Source: Mycolicibacterium peregrinum
GTDB taxonomy: Bacteria; Actinomycetota; Actinomycetes; Mycobacteriales; Mycobacteriaceae
NCBI RefSeq assembly: GCF_001665785.1
Contig: NZ_LZSO01000009.1
Coordinates: forward strand, 62,001 to 126,000
Length of the DNA: 64,000 bases
Direction of reading: 5' to 3'
In this document: positions 1-9,597 of the stretch, piece by piece
How positions within the stretch are numbered: the stretch's first letter is position 1
Layout of the letters: each line of letters starts with the position of its first letter
Position numbers and translations under genes: made by a program
The notes under the pieces: model-generated
The model's database searches: none
Told to the model about the DNA's origin: nothing
Seen by the model: the letters and a program-made list of their open reading frames with translations, nothing else

Positions 1-796
1 GCTCGGGTTGATCGAGCATGATGAGCACTCGCGCATCCTCGATCTGGCGCAGCTGCCCGTCGGGTAGCAGATCGGCCAGTTGCCGCCCGTGTGCGGGCGG
101 CATCACAGTGTTGTCGCTCCACAACACCAGCGACGGGCCCGTGAAATCGGCGAGGGCATTGGTGGCCCGGATCAACTCGGCTTTGTCGAATCGGCTGCGG
201 CAGTAGCTGATCAGGTCGCGGCGGATCCGCCGATCGGCCAGCGCGGCTTCGGTCCAACCCTCGAAAAGATGTTGGGGGATCGGCTTTTTGGCCATCTCGC
301 CCCACAGCATCGGTTGCCGGCGCAGCCATTCGATGCGCATCTGGCGCAACGCGAAGGAGACTGTCCCGGTGGTGCGGCTGGCGAGCCACAGAACCTTGGC
401 GTAGGGCGCCGGTGGGAAGTTGTCGAACGCCTCGGACGGGCAGATCACCAGCCGCGCAATGCGCTTGTCGCGACCCGTGTCAGTCAGGAACAGCGGTCCG
501 CCCCAGTCGCTGACGATCAACGTGACGTCTGCCAGATCCAGGGCGTCGAGGAAATCGGCGACGATGCCCAGCATCCCGTCCATCCTGAGATCCGCGTCCT
601 CCCGCATCGGGACGCGATGCCCACCCATGGGGAGCACCGGCAGCAGATAGCGGAACCCGGCGGGCAGCAGGGGCAGCGTCGTCGTCCACTGCGTGTCGTT
701 CATCAAGAGTCCGTGCAGCAGCACCACCGGCGGCCCGGACGGATCCCCTTCCTCGCGATATTCGATGGTCCCCGCGGGCAGTTCCACTGTTTTCAT
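1..796 (-). CDS. Alpha/beta hydrolase, epoxide hydrolase/dehalogenase-like (3' end beyond window)
   Basis: The reading frame starts at the ATG at 796 and stays open to the window edge, so the C-terminus is missing. The N-terminal part has an HG oxyanion motif (VVLLHGLLMN) and a nucleophile elbow reading VSDWGG. An Asp in the Sm-X-Nu-X-Sm position is typical of epoxide hydrolases and haloalkane dehalogenases rather than Ser esterases (family knowledge). The catalytic His would lie outside the window, so the reaction cannot be fixed. The gene is divergent from the TetR gene at 865. The inverted repeat between them suggests TetR control (inference). Confidence 0.8.
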   Translation of the reverse strand, partial: MKTVELPAGTIEYREEGDPSGPPVVLLHGLLMNDTQWTTTLPLLPAGFRYLLPVLPMGGHRVPMREDADLRMDGMLGIVADFLDALDLADVTLIVSDWGGPLFLTDTGRDKRIARLVICPSEAFDNFPPAPYAKVLWLASRTTGTVSFALRQMRIEWLRRQPMLWGEMAKKPIPQHLFEGWTEAALADRRIRRDLISYCRSRFDKAELIRATNALADFTGPSLVLWSDNTVMPPAHGRQLADLLPDGQLRQIEDARVLIMLDQPE

Positions 797-813
797 GGCG
801 ACCTTCCTGGCAT

Positions 814-833
814 TAGAACGTTGATTCTAGAAT
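814..833. promoter_or_regulatory. Probable TetR operator in divergent promoter
   Basis: TAGAA (814-818) and TTCTA (825-829) form an inverted repeat with a 6-nt spacer. It overlaps a second perfect palindrome, ATTCTAGAAT (824-833). The element sits in the 68-bp gap between the hydrolase start (796) and the tetR start (865), the usual place for an autoregulatory TetR operator. The sequence symmetry is seen directly; the binding protein is inferred from position. Confidence 0.5.
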
Positions 834-864
834 TTATGCTCTAGTGTGTCCGCAGGAGGTTCAG

Positions 865-1467
865 ATGGCAAGGTCCACGCGGGAGACGATCCTGACCGCC
901 ACGGCCGAACTGATGCGGCACAAGGGCTATGCGGCGGTCGGAATGAAGGACATCGTCGCGGCCTCCGGCGCCCCGATCGGTTCGCTCTATCACCATTTCC
1001 GGGGCGGCAAGCTGCAGATTGCCCGCGAGGCACTGGTCGATGCGGGGGCTGCCTACGGGCTGCTCATTCCGACCATCGTCGACGAGTACGACGACCTGGG
1101 CCGTGCGGTCGAGGGGGTGTTCAGCCAGGCGGCGGAGGACATGGCAGCCAGTGGTTACGCGAACATGTGCCCGGTCGGCACGGTGGCGGCCGAAACCTCC
1201 GACACCGTCGAGGAGTTGCGGGTTGCCGCGGCCGGGGTGTTCACCGCGTGGTTCGACGGCGGCGCGGCCTACTTCGCCCACCGCGGCGTGGACCCGCCGA
1301 TGGCTCGCGAGGTGACGATGGCAATTGTCGCCGCACTCGAAGGTGCGTTCCTCCTGGCGCGCACGCTGCGTGACGTCGAACCGCTGCTGGCCGCCGGTCG
1401 GGCACTGGCCCCGCAGTATCGGGGGATCGCGTTGGGGGCGCGAGTGTTGACCGATACGACGAATTGA
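865..1467 (+). CDS. TetR/AcrR family transcriptional regulator (LmrA/YxaF-like)
   Basis: A 200-aa protein with an N-terminal TetR helix-turn-helix (residues about 5-50, with GMKDIVAASG and GSLYHHF). The C-terminus resembles the LmrA/YxaF ligand-binding domain. The start is ATG 865 because AGGAGGT lies just upstream (854-860); the earlier GTG at 844 would put the ribosome-binding site inside the gene. It is divergent from the hydrolase at 796 and probably represses it and itself through the inverted repeats at 814-833. The ligand is unknown. Confidence 0.88.
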   Translation: MARSTRETILTATAELMRHKGYAAVGMKDIVAASGAPIGSLYHHFRGGKLQIAREALVDAGAAYGLLIPTIVDEYDDLGRAVEGVFSQAAEDMAASGYANMCPVGTVAAETSDTVEELRVAAAGVFTAWFDGGAAYFAHRGVDPPMAREVTMAIVAALEGAFLLARTLRDVEPLLAAGRALAPQYRGIALGARVLTDTTN

Positions 1468-1538
1468 CCGCACTGCGCCCCTCGTTCGCACGGTTACGGT
1501 GATCTCGGTCGTTGGTGGGTGCGCAGGAGGACGGGGTC

Positions 1539-1859
1539 ATGCAGTTGGTCAACGGGGCGGTGACCGATCCGCACGGGGTTGCCTGGATGGTGCGACGCAA
1601 GTGGATGTACGCCCCGGATACGTGAGGGGACTCCGACGGTGTGATCGGGGCGATCTTTGCCATCATCTCGCTGCTGGTCCTTCTGGCCTGGCCGTTCTGG
1701 TTCGTGGCGAAGTTTCTCGGGGTGCCCTGGAAGATCGTGATCGAGCGGGCGGGTCGGGAACTCGGCACCGAACGCGTCAGGGGTTGGCGGGCTTCTGCGC
1801 GACGAATGGACCAGATCCGCCAGAGCATCCTCGGGGCCGGTGCCTCGCACTACCGGTGA
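1539..1859 (+). pseudogene. Small membrane protein gene interrupted by one in-frame TGA
   Basis: AGGAGG (1525-1530) precedes ATG 1539. The frame reads MQLVNGAVTDPHGVAWMVRR and on to residue 28, meets TGA at 1623-1625, then continues without a shift through a hydrophobic segment (GAIFAIISLLVLLAWPFWFV) and a basic tail to TAA-free TGA at 1857-1859. The N-terminal part (VTDPHG.AW.VRRKW) and the membrane segment look like the two halves of one actinobacterial small membrane protein family (pattern recognition, not a search). A CGA-to-TGA change would explain the stop. Alternatively GTG 1641 starts an independent 72-aa protein, or the stop is read through. Function unknown. Confidence 0.6.
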
Positions 1860-1904
1860 TGGGCGTGTCCCTGCCACGCGCCGCCGACCCGGCCCGCTAG
1901 GCTA

Positions 1905-1920
1905 TCGAACAGATGTTCTG
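1905..1920 (+). promoter_or_regulatory. LexA (SOS) box upstream of ruvC
   Basis: TCGAACAGATGTTCTG matches the mycobacterial LexA consensus TCGAAC-N4-GTTCGA except for the last two bases. It lies 14 nt ahead of the ruvC start. LexA control of ruvC is known in mycobacteria. Confidence 0.8.
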
Positions 1921-1934
1921 ACGAAGGGGTTCGT

Positions 1935-2504
1935 GTGCGGGTGATGGGAGTGGATCCCGGGTTGACGCGCTGCGGCCTGTCCGTGGTGGAGAGCGGCAAG
2001 GGCCGGCAGGTCACCGCCCTCGATGTGGATGTGGTCCGCACCCCGGCCGACGCACCGCTACAGAAGCGGCTGCTGGAGATCAGCAACGTTGCCGAGTACT
2101 GGATGGACACCCACCGACCCGACGTGATCGCGATCGAGCGCGTCTTCGCCCAGCAGAACGTGTCGACGGTGATGGGTACCGCCCAGGCCGGCGGGGTGAT
2201 TGCTCTGGCCGCGGCTCGGCGCGACATCGAGGTGCACTTTCACACCCCCTCGGAGGTCAAGGCGGCAGTTACCGGAAACGGTCGTGCCGACAAGGCTCAG
2301 GTCACCGAGATGATCACCAGAATTCTTGCGCTGCAAGCCAAGCCGTCCCCGGCGGACGCCGCCGACGCGCTGGCCCTTGCCATCTGCCACTGCTGGCGCG
2401 CCCCGATGATCGAGCGCATGGCCGCCGCCGAGGCCATGGCTGCCGAACAACGCCGCAAGTACCAGGCCCGGTTGAAGGCCACCGCGAAGGCGGCCCGGGC
2501 ATGA
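1935..2504 (+). CDS. ruvC: Holliday junction endonuclease RuvC
   Basis: A 189-aa RNase H-fold resolvase that cleaves Holliday junctions after RuvAB branch migration. The N-terminal [11 protein letters not shown] carries the first catalytic Asp, and [11 protein letters not shown] carries a conserved Glu. The C-terminal segment with [13 protein letters not shown] carries the remaining acidic residues. The start is GTG 1935, with AAGGGG upstream. It overlaps ruvA by ATGA, so translation is coupled. A near-consensus SOS box at 1905 indicates DNA-damage induction. Confidence 0.98.
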   Translation: MRVMGVDPGLTRCGLSVVESGKGRQVTALDVDVVRTPADAPLQKRLLEISNVAEYWMDTHRPDVIAIERVFAQQNVSTVMGTAQAGGVIALAAARRDIEVHFHTPSEVKAAVTGNGRADKAQVTEMITRILALQAKPSPADAADALALAICHCWRAPMIERMAAAEAMAAEQRRKYQARLKATAKAARA

Positions 2505-3088
2505 TCGCCTCGGTGCGCGGCGAGGTCATCGACATCGCCCTCGACCATGCCGTGATCGAGGCCGCCGGTGTCGGCTACAAGGTGATGGCCACACCCTCGA
2601 CGCTCGCCAACCTGCGCCGTGGCACCGAATCCCGACTGATCACCGCGATGATCGTGCGCGAGGATTCGATGACGCTCTATGGGTTCGCCGACGGCGACGC
2701 CCGCGACCTGTTCCTGACGCTGCTCGGCGTCTCCGGCGTGGGTCCCAAGATCGCCTTGGCGACCTTGGCGGTCTATGACCCGCAGGCCCTGCGGCAGGCG
2801 CTGGCCGACGGCGATGTGAACGCGCTGACCCGGGTTCCCGGTATCGGCAAGCGCGGTGCCGAACGCATGGTGCTGGAGCTGCGGGACAAGATCGGTCCGG
2901 TCACTCCGGGGGCCATCGGTGGGGCGGTCGGGCACGCGGTGCGGGCTCCCGTGGTGGAAGCCCTTGTCGGACTTGGCTTTGCTGCCAAGCAGGCCGAGGA
3001 GGCCACCGACAAGGTGCTGGCCAACGACCCCGAGGCCACCACGTCATCCGCGCTGCGGGCGGCGCTGTCCATGTTGGGTAAGAAGTAA
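2501..3088 (+). CDS. ruvA: Holliday junction branch migration subunit RuvA
   Basis: A 195-aa DNA-binding subunit that tetramerises on the four-way junction and loads RuvB. It has an N-terminal OB fold ([20 protein letters not shown]), central helix-hairpin-helix motifs ([31 protein letters not shown]) and a C-terminal RuvB-contacting domain ([15 protein letters not shown]). Its start overlaps the ruvC stop and its stop overlaps the ruvB start (TAATG), giving a coupled ruvCAB operon. Confidence 0.98.
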   Translation: MIASVRGEVIDIALDHAVIEAAGVGYKVMATPSTLANLRRGTESRLITAMIVREDSMTLYGFADGDARDLFLTLLGVSGVGPKIALATLAVYDPQALRQALADGDVNALTRVPGIGKRGAERMVLELRDKIGPVTPGAIGGAVGHAVRAPVVEALVGLGFAAKQAEEATDKVLANDPEATTSSALRAALSMLGKK

Positions 3089-4143
3089 TGGGCCGTTTCG
3101 ACGACACCGAGGAACCTGACGACAGGGAGGTCTCGCCGGCGCTGACAGTCGGTGAGGGTGACATCGACGCCAGCCTGCGCCCGCGCTCCCTCGGAGAGTT
3201 CATCGGTCAGCCCCGAGTGCGGGAGCAGCTACAGCTGGTCCTCGAGGGCGCCAAGAATCGCGGTGGCACACCGGATCACATCCTGCTGTCCGGTCCGCCC
3301 GGGCTGGGCAAGACCTCTCTGGCGATGATCATCGCGGCCGAGCTGGGCTCCTCGCTGCGGCTCACCTCGGGTCCCGCGCTGGAGCGCGCCGGTGACCTGG
3401 CGGCGATGCTGTCGAACCTCGTCGAGCACGACGTCCTGTTCATCGACGAGATCCACCGCATCGCCCGGCCTGCCGAGGAAATGCTGTACCTGGCGATGGA
3501 GGACTTCCGCGTCGACGTGGTGGTCGGCAAAGGCCCTGGCGCCACGTCGATCCCGCTCGAGGTCGCGCCCTTCACCTTGGTGGGGGCCACCACCCGGTCC
3601 GGGGCGCTGACCGGCCCGCTGCGGGACCGCTTCGGGTTCACCGCGCACATGGACTTCTACGAGCCCGTCGAACTCGAGCGGGTGCTGGCCCGGTCGGCAG
3701 GCATCCTCGGCATCGAGTTGGGTCGCGAGGCGGGTACCGAGATCGCCCGGCGTTCCCGCGGCACACCGCGTATCGCCAACCGGCTGCTGCGCCGGGTCCG
3801 GGACTACGCCGAGGTCCGCGCCGACGGGGTGATCACCCGCGATATCGCCAAGGCCGCGCTGGAGGTCTACGACGTCGACGAGCTCGGGCTCGATCGCCTG
3901 GATCGGGCAGTGCTGTCGGCGCTCACCCGCAGTTTCGGCGGTGGACCGGTCGGGGTGTCGACGCTGGCGGTGGCCGTCGGCGAGGAGGCCTCCACCGTCG
4001 AGGAAGTCTGCGAACCCTTCCTGGTGCGCGCCGGCATGGTGGCCCGCACACCGCGGGGCCGGGTGGCCACGCCACTGGCGTGGACTCATCTGGGTATGCA
4101 ACCGCCAGTTACCGGACTGGGACAGCCCGGCCTGTTTGAATAG
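3088..4143 (+). CDS. ruvB: Holliday junction branch migration ATPase RuvB
   Basis: A 351-aa AAA+ motor that drives branch migration with RuvA. Visible motifs are Walker A ([14 protein letters not shown]), Walker B (VLFIDEIHR), sensor 1 ([11 protein letters not shown]) and a C-terminal winged helix ([19 protein letters not shown]). The length is normal for the family. It is the last gene of the ruvCAB operon; the DUF1304 gene follows after 5 nt and may be cotranscribed. Confidence 0.98.
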   Translation: MGRFDDTEEPDDREVSPALTVGEGDIDASLRPRSLGEFIGQPRVREQLQLVLEGAKNRGGTPDHILLSGPPGLGKTSLAMIIAAELGSSLRLTSGPALERAGDLAAMLSNLVEHDVLFIDEIHRIARPAEEMLYLAMEDFRVDVVVGKGPGATSIPLEVAPFTLVGATTRSGALTGPLRDRFGFTAHMDFYEPVELERVLARSAGILGIELGREAGTEIARRSRGTPRIANRLLRRVRDYAEVRADGVITRDIAKAALEVYDVDELGLDRLDRAVLSALTRSFGGGPVGVSTLAVAVGEEASTVEEVCEPFLVRAGMVARTPRGRVATPLAWTHLGMQPPVTGLGQPGLFE

Positions 4144-4148
4144 ACCGC

Positions 4149-4550
4149 ATGGTCGATGTCGGTTTGGTAGCTGTAGCCGGTCTGGTGTTCGCCGCGCTCG
4201 CCGCGGTCCTGCATGTCTACATCTTTGTGATGGAGTCGCTGACCTGGACTTCACCGCGTACCCGCGCCACCTTCGGCATCAGCGAGGAGGAGGCGCAGGC
4301 CACCAAGGAGCTGGCCTTCAACCAGGGCTTCTACAACCTGTTCCTCGCGATCGTCACGGTGGTCGGGATCGTCGCGATTGGCTTGGGGCACAATGCGGTT
4401 GGTGCCGCTCTCGCGTTCGCCGGGGTCGGTTCCATGCTCGCGGCGGCTGTCGTGCTGCTCGCCAGCTCGCCGGACAAGGCTCGCGCCGCGATCACCCAAG
4501 GTGCCTTCCCGCTGATCGCTGTCGTGTTGCTCGCGATCGGCCTGCTCTAG
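4149..4550 (+). CDS. DUF1304 family membrane protein
   Basis: A 133-aa protein with four hydrophobic segments (about residues 5-30, 60-80, 82-103 and 115-133) and the DUF1304 signature VLHVYIFVMESLTW near the N-terminus. Function is unknown for the family. It lies 5 nt after ruvB on the same strand. Its TAG stop overlaps the TAG stop of the convergent HNH gene (4547), so the two genes share their ends. Confidence 0.85.
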   Translation: MVDVGLVAVAGLVFAALAAVLHVYIFVMESLTWTSPRTRATFGISEEEAQATKELAFNQGFYNLFLAIVTVVGIVAIGLGHNAVGAALAFAGVGSMLAAAVVLLASSPDKARAAITQGAFPLIAVVLLAIGLL

Positions 4551-5815
4551 GCCGCGGATTTGTTGAACACCACGTGAACCTCGCGGGTGAGTCGTCGGAT
4601 TCCGCCTGGTAGGGGTGGCGCGGTCGAACGGTAGACGGCGCCGGTCGGAGTGATGTGTTCGGTGCAGTGGCGACCGAACTCGTCGACACCTGGCACCACT
4701 TGCCAGCCGGGTGCTTCTTTGACGTAATTACAGCGTTCACACAGCCCTTCGCCGTTGGCAGCGCTCGTCGGCCCGTGGCCGTGATGCGGGGTGACGTGGT
4801 CGATGTGCCGGATCGGGGCATTGCAGTACGGGGTGCGGCAGATTTCGTCACGCAATGCGATGAACCGGGCAAGGCCCTTGGGAAAACGCCGAGAACGCGA
4901 TTCCATCGCGACGAGGGCGCCGGTGTCCGGAGCGGCGTAGAGGCGTCGCAGAGTCGCCCAGGAATTGTCGTCCGCGATGGCCTCACTGATCAGGCGGCGC
5001 GCCACGGTGGCTGGGATGGGTCCGTACCCTTCCAGACGTGCCGGGTCGGCGGCGCCGGCGAAGAGCGTTTCGTCGGACACTACGAGATTGACGCCGACGC
5101 GGACAGGCGTGGCTGTCTCGCGCCCGGTGATCCGCGCTACCACCGTGTCCGCCATGGCCTGGCCGCGGTTGCGGCCGTCGACGCGAGTGTCGGCTGCGGC
5201 ATCGAGGGAGCCGCGGACGGCCGCCGCGTCGGTGGCGGGTAGCACGACGGTCATCATGGCCATGTTGTCGGTCGTGGGGCGGAACGTGACGGTGCGATCT
5301 TCTGGCGCTCTGGCGGCTCGGTCGGCGACTGCTTCTGGATCCAACCGGCAGGCCACAGTTTTGGCGTCGGCCCTGATGCGTGCGTCGCCGAGGCCGATGA
5401 GTGTGGTGGCATCGCCACACAGCTCTTCGTCGAGGCGGCGCCGGTCGGCGGGGGACAGGCAGGCCGCCTCCCGCACGATCAGCCGGGCCCGTGATTCGGT
5501 GAGGATGCCGGTTTCCAAGGCATGCAGCGTGTGGCGAAGGTCGCGAACCAGAATCCTGGCATCCGTGAGGTGATGGCTACCGCGGGTTGGTGAGTCCATC
5601 CTCGCCAACCCGATTTCCGATCCCAGTCCGCGCCCACGCTGCCGGGCAGGTACGCCCGCCGAGGCTTCGGTGGCCCTGCGTGTGGATTCCAGCGCAGCGG
5701 TGGCACGGGCCTGCCCAGCTGCGGCGGCCGACTTGAGGCGTTCGAGCTCCGCGATGCGATCCCGCAGGGTCGCCTCGTCGGCGTCCGGGGTGATCATCGC
5801 GTACTGTTCGAACAT
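4547..5815 (-). CDS. DUF222 and HNH endonuclease domain protein (13E12 repeat family type)
   Basis: A 422-aa protein starting at ATG 5815 (MFEQYAM). It has an N-terminal helical segment, a central DUF222 region, and a C-terminal HNH domain with Cys pairs and His residues (CRTPYCNAPIRHIDHVTPH, then GLCERCNYVKEAPGW). Such 13E12-type proteins are numerous in mycobacteria and several M. tuberculosis copies are in the LexA regulon (recalled). The frame is open upstream to 6202 but that part overlaps the reductase gene and has no clear ribosome-binding site. The SOS-like box at 5808-5823 covers the start codon, which supports ATG 5815. Confidence 0.85.
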   Translation of the reverse strand: MFEQYAMITPDADEATLRDRIAELERLKSAAAAGQARATAALESTRRATEASAGVPARQRGRGLGSEIGLARMDSPTRGSHHLTDARILVRDLRHTLHALETGILTESRARLIVREAACLSPADRRRLDEELCGDATTLIGLGDARIRADAKTVACRLDPEAVADRAARAPEDRTVTFRPTTDNMAMMTVVLPATDAAAVRGSLDAAADTRVDGRNRGQAMADTVVARITGRETATPVRVGVNLVVSDETLFAGAADPARLEGYGPIPATVARRLISEAIADDNSWATLRRLYAAPDTGALVAMESRSRRFPKGLARFIALRDEICRTPYCNAPIRHIDHVTPHHGHGPTSAANGEGLCERCNYVKEAPGWQVVPGVDEFGRHCTEHITPTGAVYRSTAPPLPGGIRRLTREVHVVFNKSAA

Positions 5816-5823
5816 GTGTGCGA
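5808..5823 (-). promoter_or_regulatory. SOS (LexA)-like box overlapping HNH gene start
   Basis: On the minus strand the sequence is TCGCACACATGTTCGA, one base from the consensus TCGAAC-N4-GTTCGA. The ATG start codon and codons 2-3 (Phe-Glu) of the HNH gene lie within it, so LexA binding would block initiation. The match is seen directly; LexA control is inferred from the consensus and from known LexA control of 13E12-family genes. Confidence 0.65.
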
Positions 5824-5955
5824 TGCTACATGTTGCGGGTGACAGAGACCAGGTATTGCGAAAACCGATCAGCGGGTGCCGCACATACTGATTGGCCGCG
5901 GTCCTGGATAAGGACCGCGGCCGCTCAGGGGATTCTTCCCTTGTGGGGAAGTCTG

Positions 5956-8900
5956 TTACAGCAACCCGAGCAGTTTCAGATCGCTGATGTATTTGACGAT
6001 GATCTCGCGGGTGACATGCGGGATGTCCTTGTCCGGGCCGATCTTCGCTTCCTGCACCGCGGCGCGGAACACGTCGGTCGGTGCCATCGCGCCGTTGACC
6101 GGCACGCCGGGCTGCTGGTAGTTGTGCAGCAACGGCAGCAGTGAGGCCTGACGTTGCTTGTCGGGCATTGCCCGCAACGTGGTCTCGAAGCGGGACAACC
6201 ACTCCTGGTAGTCCTCCACGCGCTGGATCGGGTAGCCGGCCTCGACGAGCCAGTCGACGAACTCGTCCATGCCGAGGCCGTCGTCATGCGGGTTCATCAC
6301 GTGGTAGGTCTCGAAGCCGTCCTGGACATGTGCGCCCAGGGTGGAGATGGCCTCTGCGATGAACTCGACGGGCAGACCGTCGTAGTGCGAGCGCTGACGA
6401 TTGCCGTCCGCGTCCAGCTGGTTGAAGGACTTCGGCGCCACACCGGTGGCGACGAGGCTGAACATCATGCGGGTGAACATGTCCGGCAGGTTCAACTGCC
6501 CCGCATAGGTGGTGTCGGCCAGGATCATGTCGCAGCGGAAAACCGTCACCGGCAGGCCGGCCAGATCGTGGGCTTCACGCAGCAGGACCTCACCGGCCCA
6601 CTTGCTGTTGCCGTATCCGTTGGCGTAGCCGTCATCGACGCGTCGGGTCGCGCTGATCTCACGGATGTCCGCGGACTCCACGAACTTTCCTGGCTCGATT
6701 CCGCCGCCCACGCCGATGGTCGACACGTAAGCGAAGGGCTTGATCCGCCTGGTGAGCGCGATACGGATGAGCTCGGCAGTGCCAAGTGCGTTGGGGCCGA
6801 ACAGTTCGCTGTAGGGCAGCACGTGGTTGACCAGTGCGGCCGGGTCGACGATGAAGTCGACGGTGTCGGCCAGGCGCTGCCAGGTCGCCTGGTCGAGGCC
6901 GAGGTCGGCTTCGCCCTTGTCGCCGGCGATCACTTCGAGGTGGTCGGCGGCCAGTTTCTGGTAGTGCGCCAACAGCTTGGGGTCGCCGCTGTCGAACGTC
7001 TTGTCGAGCCGTGCGCGGGCTTCCCCGTCGGACTTTGCGCGCACGAGGCAGATGACCTTGCCGTCAACCAGATCCATGCGCTCCAGCCACTCCAGGGCCA
7101 GGTAGCGGCCGAGGAAACCGGTTGCGCCGGTGAGTAGTACGGTGCGGATCTCACTGACCGGACCGGGCAGGTTCGGTGCGGCCGCCAAGGTCGCGGCGTC
7201 GATGAACTTGTCCAGCGTCAGGTCGGACGCATGGACCTCGGTCGCGTTGCGACCGTGCACCGAGGTGAAGGTCGGCCGCATATTGGCACCGGATCGCTGA
7301 GCCTCGATGTACTCGGCGATGGTCCGAAGGTCCGATGCCGGGCTGACGATGGCCGACACGGGCACCTCGACGTCGAAGATCTCCTGCAGCAGGTTTCCGA
7401 AGGTCAAGGCGGACAGCGAATCCCCGCCCAGATCGGTGAAGTGGGCTTCGGGTGCGAGATCGGTTGTCGCGGCACCCAACAGGGCGCCGGCGGCCCGGCT
7501 CACGGTGTCGAGAACGGGAGCCTGGGCACCGTTGCGCCGCAGCTCGCTCAGTTCGTTGGCCTGTCCCTCGGCCAGGTCGGTGTAGAGCTCCTCCAAACGC
7601 TCGCCGTAGTGACTCTTCAGGTTGGGACGGGCCAGCTTGCGGATACCGGTCAGCAGACCGTTCTCCAGGCTGAAAGGCGTTGTCTCCACGATGAAGTCAC
7701 GAGGAACTTCGTACGACTGCAAGCCGGCGGTGCGGGCTGCGTCCTGAAGTGAATCGCCGATCGCCTGCTTCGAGGCGATGGGGTCGGTGGGCACCACGAC
7801 GGCCAGCAGATACGAGCGGGCGCTGTTGCCGTAGATGAAGATCTGGCGCACCAGCGGGCTGTCCCCGAAGACCGCCTCCAGTTTGGACACGGTGACGAAC
7901 TCGCCCTGCGAAAGCTTCAGGACGTTGTTGCGCCGGTCGAGGTACTCGACATGGTCGGGGCCGAGTTCGGCCACGATGTCACCGGTGCGGTAGTACCCGT
8001 CCTCGTCGAACATTTCGGCGGTGATCTCGGGGCGCTTGTAGTACCCGGGGAACATCTGCTCGGACTTCACCAGCAGCTCACCGCGCGGGTGGGGCTGGTC
8101 GGTGCGGAAGTAGCCCAGATCCGGGACGTCGACCAACTTGTAGTCGATCACCGGCGGACGCTGGATGTACCCGTCGACGAAGACCGAACCGGCCTCGGTC
8201 GACCCGTAGCCCTCCAGCAGGTGCATGTCGAGGAGGCGCTCCACCCAGGCCTTCATCTCGGCCGAGATCGGCGCGGAGCCGGTCATCGCGGAGACGAATC
8301 GCCCGCCCAGCAGGTCCTCGCGGACCTCGGCGAGCACCGCGTCCTCACTGCCGTCGGAGCGGTCGAGACGGCTCTGGTACTCCTGGAACAGCATGTCCCA
8401 GATCCGCGGCACGAAGCTCAGCTGTGTGGGCCGCACCAGGGCGAGATCGTCCAGGAAGGTCGACAGGTCGCTGCGCGCGGCGAAGTATGCGGTGCCGCCC
8501 GAGCTCAGCGTGCCGATCAGGATGCCGCGGCCCATGACGTGGCTCATCGGCATGAAGTTGAGGGTGATCGCGGGCAGGGCAGCCTGGTTTTCGTCCCAGG
8601 TGGCCTTGGTGGCGATCTGCCACATGTTGGCGACCTTGCTCTCCGGGTACATGGCGCCCTTGGGGGTGCCGGTGCTGCCGGAGGTGTAGATCAGCATGGC
8701 CAGCGGGTCGGCTTGGCCGGAGACGTACAGCGGCGCGTCGGCCAGCGACCGACCACGATCCAGGACGTCTGCCAACGGCTCGACGACAATGTCGGAATCG
8801 GCGAGGGCTGACTTGGCGGCCTCGAAGGCTTCGCGCTGAGCGTCGACCCGGGGCCGGTAGTCGAAGACCACAAGGCGGCGTGGCGCGGGCCCGGAGCGCA

Positions 8901-9426
8901 CCAATTCGACTGCGTCGTCGAGGAAATCGATGCTCGCCGCGATCACGGTCGGTTCGGTCTCGGCAACGATGGGCCGGAGGGTGGTGACCGGGGCGCTGGT
9001 CTGCAGCGGCACGGACACGGCGCCGAGCTCGATCAGCGCTGTGTCGATAGTGGTGTAGTCGACGCTGGTGAACCCGAGGACGGCGACGCGGTCACCGGGC
9101 TTCACGGGGTGGTTGCGCCAGGCGTTGGTCACCGCTTGGACGCGGTCGCCCAACTGGCGGTAGGTGATGGTCTCGAACCGGGGGAGCAGCTGGGCCGACG
9201 TGCGGCCATCGGCGTCGGTGGCGTACTCGACGGCGCGCTGGCCGAGGGCAGGGCGGTCCGCGTACCCGGCGAAGATGCCTTTGACGACGGCGGGCAACCG
9301 CAGTTCGGGCCGGGCGACGGCGGCGTTGACGGTGTCGCTGGGGCGGGCATCGGCGAACTGGGCGTCGGTGTCATACAGGTGTGCGATGCGGCGTTGGAGC
9401 CGGTCCTCGCGTGTTTCGGTGGTCAT
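5956..9426 (-). CDS. car: Carboxylic acid reductase (FadD9-type), copy 1
   Basis: A 1156-aa ATP/NADPH-dependent enzyme that reduces carboxylic acids to aldehydes. The adenylation domain (about 1-630) has the P-loop [11 protein letters not shown] at 247-257 and YGSTEAG. The phosphopantetheine carrier domain has LGGDSLSAL with attachment Ser at about 670. The reductase domain has the NADPH motif GATGFLG at about 767 and catalytic Tyr938/Lys942 (YGNSK). The protein ends in LLGLL, as such enzymes do. It needs a phosphopantetheinyl transferase, not seen here. The start is ATG 9426 behind AGGGGA. It follows copy 2 in the same orientation with its own promoter-like element at 9480-9510. Confidence 0.95.
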   Translation of the reverse strand: MTTETREDRLQRRIAHLYDTDAQFADARPSDTVNAAVARPELRLPAVVKGIFAGYADRPALGQRAVEYATDADGRTSAQLLPRFETITYRQLGDRVQAVTNAWRNHPVKPGDRVAVLGFTSVDYTTIDTALIELGAVSVPLQTSAPVTTLRPIVAETEPTVIAASIDFLDDAVELVRSGPAPRRLVVFDYRPRVDAQREAFEAAKSALADSDIVVEPLADVLDRGRSLADAPLYVSGQADPLAMLIYTSGSTGTPKGAMYPESKVANMWQIATKATWDENQAALPAITLNFMPMSHVMGRGILIGTLSSGGTAYFAARSDLSTFLDDLALVRPTQLSFVPRIWDMLFQEYQSRLDRSDGSEDAVLAEVREDLLGGRFVSAMTGSAPISAEMKAWVERLLDMHLLEGYGSTEAGSVFVDGYIQRPPVIDYKLVDVPDLGYFRTDQPHPRGELLVKSEQMFPGYYKRPEITAEMFDEDGYYRTGDIVAELGPDHVEYLDRRNNVLKLSQGEFVTVSKLEAVFGDSPLVRQIFIYGNSARSYLLAVVVPTDPIASKQAIGDSLQDAARTAGLQSYEVPRDFIVETTPFSLENGLLTGIRKLARPNLKSHYGERLEELYTDLAEGQANELSELRRNGAQAPVLDTVSRAAGALLGAATTDLAPEAHFTDLGGDSLSALTFGNLLQEIFDVEVPVSAIVSPASDLRTIAEYIEAQRSGANMRPTFTSVHGRNATEVHASDLTLDKFIDAATLAAAPNLPGPVSEIRTVLLTGATGFLGRYLALEWLERMDLVDGKVICLVRAKSDGEARARLDKTFDSGDPKLLAHYQKLAADHLEVIAGDKGEADLGLDQATWQRLADTVDFIVDPAALVNHVLPYSELFGPNALGTAELIRIALTRRIKPFAYVSTIGVGGGIEPGKFVESADIREISATRRVDDGYANGYGNSKWAGEVLLREAHDLAGLPVTVFRCDMILADTTYAGQLNLPDMFTRMMFSLVATGVAPKSFNQLDADGNRQRSHYDGLPVEFIAEAISTLGAHVQDGFETYHVMNPHDDGLGMDEFVDWLVEAGYPIQRVEDYQEWLSRFETTLRAMPDKQRQASLLPLLHNYQQPGVPVNGAMAPTDVFRAAVQEAKIGPDKDIPHVTREIIVKYISDLKLLGLL

Positions 9427-9479
9427 ATCGGTCCCCTGAGCAAATCAAAATAACTATGGTCGGCACGTTTGCCGCGCCT

Positions 9480-9510
9480 ACTAATTACTACGTTAGTAAA
9501 ACTAATTATA
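9480..9510 (-). promoter_or_regulatory. Promoter/operator of carboxylic acid reductase copy 1
   Basis: TTACTA (9485-9490) and TAGTAA (9494-9499) form a perfect 6-bp inverted repeat around CGT. A second overlapping repeat is TTAGT-AAA-ACTAA (9493-9505). The octamer ACTAATTA occurs at 9480 and 9501, 21 bp apart. On the minus strand a perfect TATAAT (9505-9510) directly precedes the repeats, so the predicted start of transcription lies inside them. A shared core upstream of copy 2 (13142-13163) supports a common regulator, whose identity is unknown. Confidence 0.6.
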
Positions 9511-9597
9511 TTTCGAGATGCCAGTCCGGCGACTGCGAGATGCGTCACGCCCGACGTGCGCCCGCCCCACGGCGATGTGGGACGGGCGCACGGGGGA

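Noticed and set aside
1499..1900. 133-aa open frame overlapping the interrupted small gene and the ruvC leader
   Set aside because: It is in a different frame from the AGGAGG-ATG gene, is Arg/Gly-rich and has no family pattern.
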